From JANRKG01 sp033763635 (GTDB taxonomy: Bacteria; Cyanobacteriota; Cyanobacteriia; GCF-001939115), in contig JANRKG010000138.1 of assembly GCA_033763635.1 (NCBI GenBank), positions 1 to 18,112 on the forward strand: a stretch of DNA of 18,112 nucleotides, in the 5' to 3' direction. Both the position numbers and the translations under genes were made by a program. Positions 1 to 7,421 of the stretch are shown here, in pieces; the stretch's first letter is position 1; every line of letters begins with the position of its first letter. Below the pieces are notes generated by a model. The model saw nothing but the letters and a program-made list of their open reading frames with translations, was not told the DNA's origin and ran no database searches.

Positions 1-435
1 TAAGGGGTCATGATCATGTTGTTGAAGTTCCTGGTCCGCAGCCCATTCTACTTTTTCGATCGTTTCATCAGAAACTCCCAGTAATTCGATCAAGCGTCGA
101 TAAGCAGCTTTTTCTGGAAGATTAATGGGGGCTTCTGCTTCAGTACGACGGCTCGCTTGAATGACGAGATAGCCTAATTTCAGGGCCAATTCCCGGTCTT
201 CTTCCGTGTCCAGCTTAGGAACTAACTCCTCCAGCGGTAGGTTTTGGGTCACATACTCTTTCAATTCCTCCTGAAGTGCCTGACGTTGCTCCAGATTGTC
301 GGCAAACAGGTCTGAGAAGCGATCGAGCATTAGGTCCGATTCTTCAGCGGAAACTTCTCCATCTGCCCAGGCCATTGAGCAGACGATTCGAAGCACATTC
401 ATTTCATCGGGGGAAATACCGGGAGGAGGGTTCAT
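1..435 (-). CDS. TerB-like (tellurite-resistance family) protein, 3' end cut by window edge
   Basis: An open frame starts with ATG at 435 and runs without a stop to the first base of the window, so the C-terminus is missing; 145 residues are visible. The N-terminal stretch (MNVLRIVCSMAWADGEVSAEES, about residues 12-33) matches the opening helix of TerB/DjlA-like all-helical domains, where an ADGE-type acidic motif is conserved. The rest is acidic and helical, with no signal peptide or membrane segment. Cyanobacteria commonly carry soluble TerB-like proteins of this size whose cellular role is not established; the tellurite name comes from the family and is not evidence of resistance. No good Shine-Dalgarno is visible before the ATG, but the in-frame ATG codons further in would cut into the conserved helix. 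Confidence 0.75.
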   Translation of the reverse strand, partial: MNPPPGISPDEMNVLRIVCSMAWADGEVSAEESDLMLDRFSDLFADNLEQRQALQEELKEYVTQNLPLEELVPKLDTEEDRELALKLGYLVIQASRRTEAEAPINLPEKAAYRRLIELLGVSDETIEKVEWAADQELQQHDHDPL

Positions 436-566
436 AAGCTTTATCGTCAGAAGATGAAGAATTTTCGATGTCTAGGATAGTTGCAAGAACTCACGAATGA
501 CAGAGATTGTTGTGAAGTTTACAGTTTCGAGCGAAGGTTAGGGAGATACAAAAAAATAACATCCCT

Positions 567-622
567 GGGCTTCGACTTCGCTCAGCCCGCGAAAGCCCGG
601 TGACTGAGCGAAGCCGAAGCCC
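567..622. repeat. REP-like long hairpin between amylase and TerB-like genes
   Basis: Bases 567-585 and 604-622 form a 19-base inverted repeat (GGGCTTCG-N-CTTCGCTCAG type) with one mismatch and an 18-base loop. A direct repeat AAGCCCGGTGAC lies at 593-604 and 617-628. The element sits 33 bases downstream of the amylase stop. On the minus strand a run of seven T (about 549-555) follows the hairpin after roughly 11 bases, so it may help end amylase transcription, but it is not a textbook terminator. The CTTCGACTTCGCTCAG-type core looks like a dispersed intergenic palindrome. Confidence 0.75.
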
Positions 623-654
623 GGTGACGGGTACTTGAGCAATTTGCAAATTCC

Positions 655-2148
655 TTAGCTTGACAAAGGCTTTTCATCTTCTATCCACACAGAGACCGAC
701 CCGCCCTTACAACGAAACTCACCCCACCCCCATTGATTCGTCCGCACGGGTTGTTTCACATGCTCCGTCAGATCGCGGAAAGTGGTGTTCGGTTTACCCA
801 CTTCCATCCATTTCCATCCCTCCGGCCCGTCGCTCATCAACACCGCCATACTTCTAGGGTGATCCGGGGTTCCCAACCGAGTCCAGCCGATCGTATTGGG
901 ATGATCGAAGTAGTCATATTGGGGACCGTAGGCAAAGTTACGGCGGGCATAGAGAAACTTATCAATTAGCCAGCGATGGGATGCGAGCCAAATATCGTAA
1001 TCATTGCCATCCCGCCCCTTGTCTCGATACTGGGCACCATAATAGTCGGCGTAGAAGACACAGGGATATCCTTCTCGACGCAGCAGAATCAAAGCATAGG
1101 CCAGGGGTTTAAACCAGGCTTCCACAACTGACTCCAGGGCTTGTAGTGGTTGGGAATCGTGGTTTTCGACAAAGGTAACAGCCAGGGTAGGCACCTGTTG
1201 CATCAAAGTGCCATCAAGGATGCGTCGCATGTCGTAGTGACCGCCCGATCGACTTGCCCGATGGAAGTTATAGTGCAGCGACACATCAAACAGGCTCATC
1301 CGTCCTCCGGTGACATGGATGTACCACTTCAGGGCTTGAATGTCATCGGCCCAATACTCGCCAACGGTAAAAACTTCCCGACCCACATAACGTTCCAGGT
1401 GATCCAGCCAGTCATTAAAGAAATCGCTCTGGATATGTTTAATGGCATCCAACCGGAACCCATCAACGCCAGTGGTGTCTAGCACCCATTCTCCCCAGCG
1501 CTTCAGTTCCGTTCGGACTTCAGGGTGGTTAATATCCAGGTCACAGGCCATCAGGAAGTCATAGTTACCATTACGAGGATCAACCTGGGTTTCAAACTGC
1601 TTCTCAGCAAACCGATAGATCGTACTGTTTCCCGGTTTGTACATATTGTGGTTCACTGAGTCGAAGTGCCACCAATGCCACTTCAGGTTGGAATACTTGT
1701 CTCCCCGACCGGGAAACGAAAACTGGGTCCAGGATTTGATCTTCTCAACTCCCCCGATCGCCCGATTGCGATCGTCCATTGCTACCGGAATCGCCTCAAT
1801 CTCTTCCTCCGCATCTCCCCCGTTTTTGTGGTTTAGAACGGCATCCGCATAGATGTGTATTCCCGCTGCCTGGGCCGCTTTCACCGCTGTAACGTACTGG
1901 TCTCGTGTGCCGTATTTCGTGCGGACGTTGCCTTTTTGGTCAAACTCCCCCAGGTCAAACAGGTCATAGATGGCATAGCCCACGTCATAAATGCCACCAC
2001 TGGCCTTGTACGCGGGGGGCAACCATAACGCTGTAAATCCCGCCCTTGCCAGGTCTTTTGCATTATTTTTCAGTTCGTTCCAGTGGGTGCCCTCCGCCGA
2101 GGTATACCAGTGGAAATACTGCATGATCGTTCCGTTTAGTTCTGCCAT
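655..2148 (-). CDS. Cytoplasmic alpha-amylase, glycoside hydrolase family 13
   Basis: This 497-residue GH13 enzyme should hydrolyse internal alpha-1,4-glucosidic bonds in glycogen or maltodextrins. The conserved regions are all present: region I DAVLNH (about 102-107), region II GFRLDAIKH with nucleophile Asp234, region III GEYW with general acid/base Glu264, and region IV FVENHDSQ with transition-state stabiliser Asp331. The spacing matches liquefying Bacillus amylases and E. coli AmyA (GH13 subfamily 5), and the length is normal. The protein begins directly with the barrel strand (MAELNGTIMQYFHWY) and has no signal peptide, so it acts in the cytoplasm, presumably on storage glycogen. The ATG is preceded by a GAGGACAGG purine-rich stretch. 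It is divergent from the Mn-transporter leader and is probably transcribed alone. Confidence 0.95.
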   Translation of the reverse strand: MAELNGTIMQYFHWYTSAEGTHWNELKNNAKDLARAGFTALWLPPAYKASGGIYDVGYAIYDLFDLGEFDQKGNVRTKYGTRDQYVTAVKAAQAAGIHIYADAVLNHKNGGDAEEEIEAIPVAMDDRNRAIGGVEKIKSWTQFSFPGRGDKYSNLKWHWWHFDSVNHNMYKPGNSTIYRFAEKQFETQVDPRNGNYDFLMACDLDINHPEVRTELKRWGEWVLDTTGVDGFRLDAIKHIQSDFFNDWLDHLERYVGREVFTVGEYWADDIQALKWYIHVTGGRMSLFDVSLHYNFHRASRSGGHYDMRRILDGTLMQQVPTLAVTFVENHDSQPLQALESVVEAWFKPLAYALILLRREGYPCVFYADYYGAQYRDKGRDGNDYDIWLASHRWLIDKFLYARRNFAYGPQYDYFDHPNTIGWTRLGTPDHPRSMAVLMSDGPEGWKWMEVGKPNTTFRDLTEHVKQPVRTNQWGWGEFRCKGGSVSVWIEDEKPLSS

Positions 2149-2288
2149 TGGACCTGTCCTCAGTGAATATGCAGGGTTAGACTGAAGCGACCCTACTTTA
2201 ACAGCCCATTTCGGAAATTATGAGCAATCTTTATGAAATTGATCGATGGGTTACAGTTTTTCTAATCGTCTTCCTAAAAAAATTCTAA

Positions 2289-2317
2289 TTAAATTTCCAG
2301 GTAAATCATCCTATAAT
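2289..2317 (+). promoter_or_regulatory. Putative sigma70-type promoter of the riboswitch leader
   Basis: A perfect TATAAT -10 hexamer lies at 2312-2317; a weak -35 (TTAAAT, 2289-2294) is 17 bases upstream. Transcription would begin near 2323-2325, only a few bases before the 5' strand of the riboswitch P1 helix, as expected for a leader RNA. The -35 assignment is uncertain. Confidence 0.6.
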
Positions 2318-2325
2318 CATGGAGG

Positions 2326-2545
2326 AATTGAAGGGGAGTAGCTGCCGATACCTGACAAGTCGGCTACCTGAATCAACATACTGATGAGTTGCTAAATTAG
2401 TTTGCTAAATTAGTTTGCTAAATTGCTTCCTCATCTGGTTCAGGGGACAAGTTGTAGTTCCTCGATTGCGATCGTTAAGTTGGGTCATTTACCCAAATTC
2501 CGATCCCATCAAGTTTCTCGTTACTTGTAAGTGAGACCTTCACTG
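2326..2545 (+). promoter_or_regulatory. yybP-ykoY manganese riboswitch, with an expanded insert
   Basis: Three hallmarks of the yybP-ykoY Mn2+ aptamer occur in order: GAAGGGGAGTAGC (2330-2342), TCAACATAC (2373-2381) and GTGAGACCTTC (2531-2541). GAAGG (2330-2334) can pair with CCTTC (2537-2541) as P1. GCCGA (2344-2348) can pair with TCGGC (2360-2364) as the next stem. Known aptamers bind Mn2+ where the GGGGAGUA loop docks on the CAACAUAC loop. The distance between the second and third motifs is about 150 bases here, far more than in compact aptamers. The insert holds a GATGAG/CTCATC clamp (2383-2388 with 2430-2435) around a tandem repeat, a TTGGGT/ACCCAA hairpin (2480-2496) and a CAAGT/ACTTG hairpin (2510-2527). 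The gene downstream encodes a GDT1-family Mn transporter, one of the known targets of this riboswitch class. Confidence 0.85.
2391..2425. repeat. 13-base tandem repeat, about 2.7 copies, inside the riboswitch insert
   Basis: The unit GCTAAATTAGTTT is present twice without error (2391-2403, 2404-2416), and a partial third copy GCTAAATTG follows (2417-2425). It lies within the loop closed by the 6-base pairing 2383-2388 with 2430-2435. Copy number could vary between strains by slippage. Confidence 0.9.
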
Positions 2546-2556
2546 AGTTCACCTGC

Positions 2557-2581
2557 AATGCATTTTGCGAAATGCATTTTT
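2557..2581 (+). terminator. Candidate expression-platform terminator hairpin of the Mn riboswitch
   Basis: AATGCATTT (2557-2565) and AAATGCATT (2570-2578) form a perfect 9-base-pair stem with loop TGCG; with the last bases of the stem the run is TTTTT (2577-2581). It lies 16 bases after the 3' strand of the aptamer P1 helix, where a transcriptional expression platform is expected. The stem is AT-rich, so its strength is uncertain. Confidence 0.5.
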
Positions 2582-2690
2582 CAATCGCATCTTTGGGTGT
2601 GGTTGAGGGCAGGATGAGCCTGGTGAAGCTTACTTACGCCTCATCAAGCTCAGTGGACTCTCTGCAAAATCATCCTCTGGAGCTTGAGCC

Positions 2691-3359
2691 ATGCTATCTG
2701 CCTTTACTGCGGGTCTATTGTTGATCACCGTTTCGGAATTGGGCGACAAGACCTTTTTTATTACTGCCATCCTATCGATGCGGTATTCCCGTCGCTGGGT
2801 CTTTGTCGGGTCGATCGCAGCCCTGGCAACCATGACGGTTCTTTCAGTGTTGTTAGGGCAGGTGGCCTCCCTGTTGCCGAGAGAGATCCTCCACTCTGCA
2901 TCGGTGATTCTGTTTATTGGTTTTGGCCTGAAGTTGCTCTATGAAGGGGGCCGGGAGTGGCTGGCAAAGCGGCAGGAACCCCAGTCAGGGAAGAAGGCTT
3001 GCCTGGAGTTGACCGAATCTAGTTGCGCGGAGGAGGTCCGGGAAGCGGCAGAACTGGTACAACAGGCCGAAAAGCGTCTGAAAGAACGGGGCAAGTGGGC
3101 GATCGTCCTTGAAGCCTTCAGCCTTACCTTCCTGGCAGAGTGGGGAGACCGCACCCAGTTTGCAACCATCGGGATCGCCACGACCTACAACGCGGTGGGA
3201 GTGACGATCGGGGCAATCCTGGGCCATGCCATCTGTGCGGCGATTGCAGTGGGATGCGGGCGCTTGATCGCAGGGCGCATTTCCCAGGAGTGGTTAACAA
3301 TGATGGGAGGTCTCTTGTTTATAGTGTTCGGAGTGGTGGCCTGGTTTGAGGGCGTTTAG
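2691..3359 (+). CDS. mnx: GDT1/TMEM165 (UPF0016) family manganese transporter, Mnx-like
   Basis: A 222-residue integral membrane protein with the duplicated signature of the GDT1/TMEM165 family: SELGDKT at 15-21 and AEWGDRT at 149-155 (E-x-G-D-[KR]-T), whose acidic residues form the cation site. Each half has about three hydrophobic helices, joined by a charged cytoplasmic loop (about 86-137). Characterised cyanobacterial members (Mnx of Synechocystis) move Mn2+ out of the cytoplasm, into the thylakoid lumen or out of the cell, preventing overload and supplying photosystem II. The start ATG has GGAG 12 bases upstream. The long leader upstream reads as a Mn2+ riboswitch, which independently supports a Mn substrate and suggests expression rises when Mn is high. 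Length and two-repeat structure are normal for the family. Transport of Ca2+ as well cannot be excluded from sequence. Confidence 0.92.
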   Translation: MLSAFTAGLLLITVSELGDKTFFITAILSMRYSRRWVFVGSIAALATMTVLSVLLGQVASLLPREILHSASVILFIGFGLKLLYEGGREWLAKRQEPQSGKKACLELTESSCAEEVREAAELVQQAEKRLKERGKWAIVLEAFSLTFLAEWGDRTQFATIGIATTYNAVGVTIGAILGHAICAAIAVGCGRLIAGRISQEWLTMMGGLLFIVFGVVAWFEGV

Positions 3360-3499
3360 CAGGAGTGGCAGAATGGCCAGGAAATGACGATCTAACGCCA
3401 GGTCGAGAGAAGCATCCCTTACGGTCCAAGATGTCGTGCTTTAAAGAGGCCACACCCCCTGAATGGGATAGCAATGGGATCTTCTGCCCTCTGCCTTCT

Positions 3500-6091
3500 C
3501 TAAACCTTTCCTGACTTTGCTTCCAGGTTTTCCAATCGGCTCTTGAGTTCCTGGTTATCTTTCTTCAACTGATCCAATTCCTCCCTCAGTTGCTTCACCG
3601 CCCGATCGGACCCTGCATTCTTCTGGACTTTCTGCACCGCTTCCTCGGCAATGCGGCGCACCCGTCCATCGGGGGTACGATCGGCCAGGGCATTGAGAAT
3701 CCGAATGGCTTTCGGGGTCTCCATCTGACCCAAGGAAACGACAACAGACACCTGGGTCAGGAAAAAGGCTTCCTTCGACAGGTCATCTAGCCGTTCGAGA
3801 ATCCGGCTCAGGTTAAAGCTGGTTTGCCCAGTGGAAACGGCTCCCAAAGCCCGAATCGCCGCTAACCGCAACGGTTGGGGAATACCGGGAGCCGTGTATT
3901 CCAGAATCAGGTTCAGGGCCGCTTCCGAGGCTTTCATCTGGCTCAACCCGCCGATCGCCCCCGATCGCACCACCTCATTCCAACCCGCCCGTTCCCGTAG
4001 AACCTGGTGCAAGAGTTGCAGAGCTTCCTCTTGAGTGCCTTCGTCTAGCGTGGATACAACGGAACCAAGGGCACGAACCGCAGCGGCTTCCACGTAATAG
4101 CTGGGGTCTCCTGCTATTACGATCGGCTTCAGAGCCATGTAGCTTTCCAGGGTTTTGATCGTCGCCAATGCCTCGACCGTTGCCCGTCGCACCCGTGCCT
4201 CCGGGTCTTTTAAGCCTGTTAGTAAGGCTGCAAATGCCTGATCCAACTTGGCTTCTCCCAGAAAATTGCTGACCTCAGACCGGACTCCCCAGAAGCGATC
4301 GGTTTCCAGGGCTTCCTGAAGTGCCTTCACCGCTTCCAGATTGCCTTTTTTACCCAAGGCTTCCGCTGCATAGATGCGGGAAAGGGGATCGGGATCGGAC
4401 TTGAGTTGGGCTTTGAGTTCGGGAATGGGATATTCCAGGGTCACGGTTTTAAGGATGTGATTCCCTTGATCAAAGTTAATAAATAGAGGCTTTTCTTCTA
4501 GTGGAAAATAAAAGCTTTGCTCCCGCTCATGCACCCGTACCGTAAAGGTTTTGAAGGAAGGGGCATTGATGTCACTGGAATAACCAAAGGCGATCGGCAC
4601 CTTCAAATCAAACAGATCAGACCGACTGCCATTGCTATCTTTCACTTGAGTTTGGGTGATGGTCACTTTCGCCAACCGACTTTCCCCATCCCAGGAGTAG
4701 GCCACCTTATAGTCGGGATGCCCGCCCCGGTAAACATATTGATCGAACAGGAAGAGAAGATTGCGCCCAGTGGCCTTTTCGATCGCCCGCAATAGATCCA
4801 CCGTCTCCACCGTCTGGTGGGCATTGTCATTCACAAAGGTGGCGATCGCTTTCCAGAACAGGTCATCCCCCAATTCCGCCCGGATCATGTGGTAGACACA
4901 GGCTCCCTTCTCGTACAGGTGCCGATCGTAGAGTTCGATTGCCTCCCGGTAAATATGGGTAACGATCGGGCGACGGTAGCGGGAACTGTCTTCCAGGAAG
5001 TAGTTCCGGGCTTCGTTCAGGCGATAGTAGGCCGCTTCTTCGGCTCCATATTCCGAGTCGGTCCATAGCACTTCCGAGTAGGAAGCCATCCCCTCCTTCA
5101 ACCAGGCATGGGACCAGTGCTTGATCACCACCAGATCCCCAAACCACTGGTGAGCAAGTTCGTGGGCCACCAGACTTTCAGTGCTACGGTTGTCCAGGGA
5201 GGCCCGTTCATCGATCAAGCAGCGATCGGTGAGCAGAGTCGTAGATGTATTTTCCATCCCGCCAAAAATAAAGTCGTCTACGCAGACCTGGGCATATTTA
5301 GGGAAGGGATAGGGGTAGCCAAAAACCTTGCTAAAAAACTCAATCATCTGGGGAGTTTTGCCCATGCTGCGACGGGCATCTTCCGTACGGGACGGCTCCA
5401 CATAGTAGGTGACAGGTTTCCCCTGCCATTCATCCTGAATTTCCACAAAATCCCCGACTGCCAGGGTCATCAGGTAACTGGGATGGACCTGTTTTTGGGA
5501 CCAGTGGTAGATCTTGTCATCGCCGATCGCTTCCGTGTGAATCAGTTCCCCATTGGAAATCGCCTGATATTCCTTAGGCACCCGCACCCGAATTTCTGAA
5601 GTTGCCAATTGTCCCGGATAGTCAAAGCAGGGGAACCAAAATCGGGAATCTTCGTCTTCTCCTTGAGTCCAGACCTGCACAGGTTTCTGGGGATAGTGGG
5701 CATCGGGACCGATGAAGTACAGCCCTCGTTGGGGATTGTCCACGCTGTAGGGAATGGTCAGGGTCAAGGGCTGACCTGCTGCGGTCGCCTCCTTGAGCCG
5801 GACCTGCAAACGCTCTCCGTCATAGTCAAACGCCTGATCCACCTCATTGATCTGAACTCCGTGAATGCTCAGGTTGATGGCATCCAGGGTTAACTGCTCA
5901 ATGCCACTTCGTACAGGTTTGAGTCGGATAGAGCAGATCCCTTGATAGCGCTGGTGGGGGATATCCAACACCAAATCTAAAAAGATATGTTCGACTTGCC
6001 CAGGTCGATCGGGATTATAGTGAGGCCGTGCCCCAGGCAATTCAAAGGATAGATGACCCGTTTGATCTGCTTCAAAATTCGACTGCAACAT
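3500..6091 (-). CDS. pepN: M1-family zinc aminopeptidase with C-terminal HEAT repeats and coiled coil
   Basis: This 863-residue enzyme should remove N-terminal residues from peptides in the cytoplasm; there is no signal peptide. The N-terminal beta domain of gluzincin aminopeptidases covers about 20-215. The substrate-binding GGMEN motif is at 277-281. The zinc site HELAH is at 310-314 (ligands His310 and His314, catalytic Glu311), and the third ligand is Glu333 in WLKEG. LYEKGACVYHMIR (392-404) carries the expected transition-state tyrosine. From about 560 to 825 the protein consists of HEAT-like helical repeats (SRIYAAEALG, VRRATVEALA, VEAAAVRALG, LRLAAIRALG), and it ends in a leucine-zipper-like coiled coil (about 830-858). 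The usual ERAP1-type C-terminal domain is thus replaced by HEAT repeats, as in several bacterial and archaeal M1 enzymes. ATG start; the ribosome binding site is weak. It is probably monocistronic. Confidence 0.93.
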   Translation of the reverse strand: MLQSNFEADQTGHLSFELPGARPHYNPDRPGQVEHIFLDLVLDIPHQRYQGICSIRLKPVRSGIEQLTLDAINLSIHGVQINEVDQAFDYDGERLQVRLKEATAAGQPLTLTIPYSVDNPQRGLYFIGPDAHYPQKPVQVWTQGEDEDSRFWFPCFDYPGQLATSEIRVRVPKEYQAISNGELIHTEAIGDDKIYHWSQKQVHPSYLMTLAVGDFVEIQDEWQGKPVTYYVEPSRTEDARRSMGKTPQMIEFFSKVFGYPYPFPKYAQVCVDDFIFGGMENTSTTLLTDRCLIDERASLDNRSTESLVAHELAHQWFGDLVVIKHWSHAWLKEGMASYSEVLWTDSEYGAEEAAYYRLNEARNYFLEDSSRYRRPIVTHIYREAIELYDRHLYEKGACVYHMIRAELGDDLFWKAIATFVNDNAHQTVETVDLLRAIEKATGRNLLFLFDQYVYRGGHPDYKVAYSWDGESRLAKVTITQTQVKDSNGSRSDLFDLKVPIAFGYSSDINAPSFKTFTVRVHEREQSFYFPLEEKPLFINFDQGNHILKTVTLEYPIPELKAQLKSDPDPLSRIYAAEALGKKGNLEAVKALQEALETDRFWGVRSEVSNFLGEAKLDQAFAALLTGLKDPEARVRRATVEALATIKTLESYMALKPIVIAGDPSYYVEAAAVRALGSVVSTLDEGTQEEALQLLHQVLRERAGWNEVVRSGAIGGLSQMKASEAALNLILEYTAPGIPQPLRLAAIRALGAVSTGQTSFNLSRILERLDDLSKEAFFLTQVSVVVSLGQMETPKAIRILNALADRTPDGRVRRIAEEAVQKVQKNAGSDRAVKQLREELDQLKKDNQELKSRLENLEAKSGKV

Positions 6092-6174
6092 TCGGAAAGA
6101 ACCCTGTAAATAAATTAAGTAGGCGGAGGATAAAAGAGAAGCGGACGGAGGCGAACACAGACTAACAGAATACA

Positions 6175-6230
6175 GAATACAGGAGTTAAAAATCCCCTAT
6201 TCTTAATTCTGTATGCTCTTTCCTGTATTC
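6175..6230. repeat. Inverted repeat upstream of the methyltransferase gene
   Basis: GAATACAGGA (6175-6184) and TCCTGTATTC (6221-6230) are perfect 10-base complements with a 36-base spacer. An extra direct copy of ACAGAATA lies at the left arm (from 6165). The right arm ends 20 bases before the methyltransferase ATG, so in an mRNA the hairpin would lie next to the start site. It could be a dispersed repeat or a regulatory hairpin. Confidence 0.7.
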
Positions 6231-6250
6231 GGGTTTGCGAATTTCTTTTT

Positions 6251-7183
6251 ATGACTCAAGTTTTAGAAAATCCTACCTCTCGTCTGGCTTCCCGTGTCAT
6301 TAATGGCCTGTTATCCATCAAACCCCTGGCAAATTTTGCGAGGAATCGGGCCAGACAAATGATGATTCAGCGATCGGAGTCCATTGGGGTCGATTGGATC
6401 GGGCAAGTGGCTGCACTCCGATCGCGCAACTGGGACGCGGACTTGACCGCCGTTCGCAATCCAGACCTTCAGTATCCTGACTATTACCTGCGAACGTTTC
6501 ACGCCTACGACGATGGCAACCTGGGGTGGGAACCCGCGACGGAAGTAGAAGTTGCCGCCCTGGCTGTGCATTCTGGCATCTGGCCGGAGCGAGATGCTCA
6601 GGGAGATACCCGCCTCCGCCAGAGCTACCACGATATTTTGAAAGCTACTCTGCCAACTCCGCCTCAAACAATTCTGGACCTGGGCTGTAGCATTGGCATG
6701 AGTACGGATGCGCTGCAAGCGATTTACCCCGAAGCTCAAATCACGGGGATAGACCTCTCCCCCTATTTCCTGGCAGTTGCCCACTACCGCGCTCAACAGC
6801 AGGATACGGGAGTTTCCCCAGCAAAGCGTTGGCTCCATGCTGCTGCGGAGTCAACCGGACTTCCCGATGCCTCTTTTGATCTGGTCTCCGCGTCCCTCTT
6901 GTTCCACGAATTGCCCCAGACTGCGGCGATCGCCATCCTCCGAGAAGCCCGTCGCTTGCTCCGTCCCGATGGTCATCTGGCAATCATGGATATGAACCCC
7001 CAATCCCAGGTGTACGCTAAAATGCCGCCCTACATCCTGACCCTTCTCAAAAGCACCGAACCCTATCTGGATGAGTATTTCCAGCTTGATGTAACTCAAG
7101 AATTCATCCAGGCAGGGTTTCAAGCCCCGACGATTACCTGCAACACCCACCGTCATCGGGCGATCGTTGCTCAAGTGAAATAG
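6251..7183 (+). CDS. Class I SAM-dependent methyltransferase
   Basis: A 310-residue soluble protein with a Rossmann-type methyltransferase domain at about 135-250. Motif I is LDLGCSIG (142-149), which binds the SAM amino acid part. Motif II ends in Asp168 (ITGIDLS), which should hold the ribose hydroxyls. DASFDLVSASLLFHEL (206-221) gives the motif III/IV region, and LLRPDGHLAIMD (236-247) is the usual post-IV strand. This layout is that of the methyltransferase 11/UbiE-like group. The N-terminal 130 residues are a lineage-specific extension including a conserved-looking PDYYLRTFHAYDDGNLGW stretch; the substrate is unknown and could be a small molecule or lipid. No Shine-Dalgarno is visible before the ATG, and a 10-base inverted repeat lies just upstream. 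It is flanked by unrelated genes, so context does not help. Confidence 0.88.
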   Translation: MTQVLENPTSRLASRVINGLLSIKPLANFARNRARQMMIQRSESIGVDWIGQVAALRSRNWDADLTAVRNPDLQYPDYYLRTFHAYDDGNLGWEPATEVEVAALAVHSGIWPERDAQGDTRLRQSYHDILKATLPTPPQTILDLGCSIGMSTDALQAIYPEAQITGIDLSPYFLAVAHYRAQQQDTGVSPAKRWLHAAAESTGLPDASFDLVSASLLFHELPQTAAIAILREARRLLRPDGHLAIMDMNPQSQVYAKMPPYILTLLKSTEPYLDEYFQLDVTQEFIQAGFQAPTITCNTHRHRAIVAQVK

Positions 7184-7290
7184 CATGGCGATCATCCTGG
7201 CGGTTGCCCTGGGGCTGCTTCCTACCAGCATTGAAATCGTACCGCTCTGACATCCCTTGCCATTGAATAGACCGGGGCACAATCCCCCAC

Positions 7291-7310
7291 CATTCTTTTA
7301 AAGAAGAATG
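7291..7310. repeat. Short hairpin downstream of the methyltransferase gene
   Basis: CATTCTT (7291-7297) and AAGAATG (7304-7310) form a 7-base-pair stem with a 6-base loop, about 108 bases after the methyltransferase stop and 28 bases before the next promoter. It has no adjoining T run on the plus strand, so terminator function is only possible. Confidence 0.4.
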
Positions 7311-7337
7311 AACTCAAAATATTTTTTGTGAGACAGT

Positions 7338-7365
7338 TTGACATCAAACAAATCTGTGTTATTCT
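7338..7365 (+). promoter_or_regulatory. Sigma70-type promoter for the small secreted protein gene
   Basis: A perfect -35 TTGACA (7338-7343) is followed after 16 bases by TATTCT (7360-7365). This places the start of transcription near 7372 and gives a leader of about 50 bases ending in the strong AAAGGAGG ribosome binding site at 7408-7415. Confidence 0.7.
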
Positions 7366-7421
7366 ACGAATATGAAAGTTTGAGTTAAAACAATCAATAA
7401 CCAAACAAAAGGAGGCTTTCC

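Noticed and set aside
1..435. Tellurite-resistance island
   Set aside because: A single TerB-like gene without other ter genes is common in cyanobacteria and says nothing about tellurite.
2391..2425. CRISPR-like repeat
   Set aside because: The copies are contiguous without spacers and only 13 bases long; it is a short tandem repeat in a leader RNA.
3360..3499. Terminator or small gene between the convergent Mn-transporter and aminopeptidase genes
   Set aside because: No hairpin with T run and no credible short gene was found in this gap.
5108..5599. 163-codon plus-strand open frame inside the aminopeptidase gene
   Set aside because: It is antisense to the well-supported M1 catalytic domain and looks like a by-product of its codon usage.
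6311..6838. 175-codon minus-strand open frame inside the methyltransferase gene
   Set aside because: It is antisense to the SAM-binding domain, whose motifs are intact; there are no start signals.
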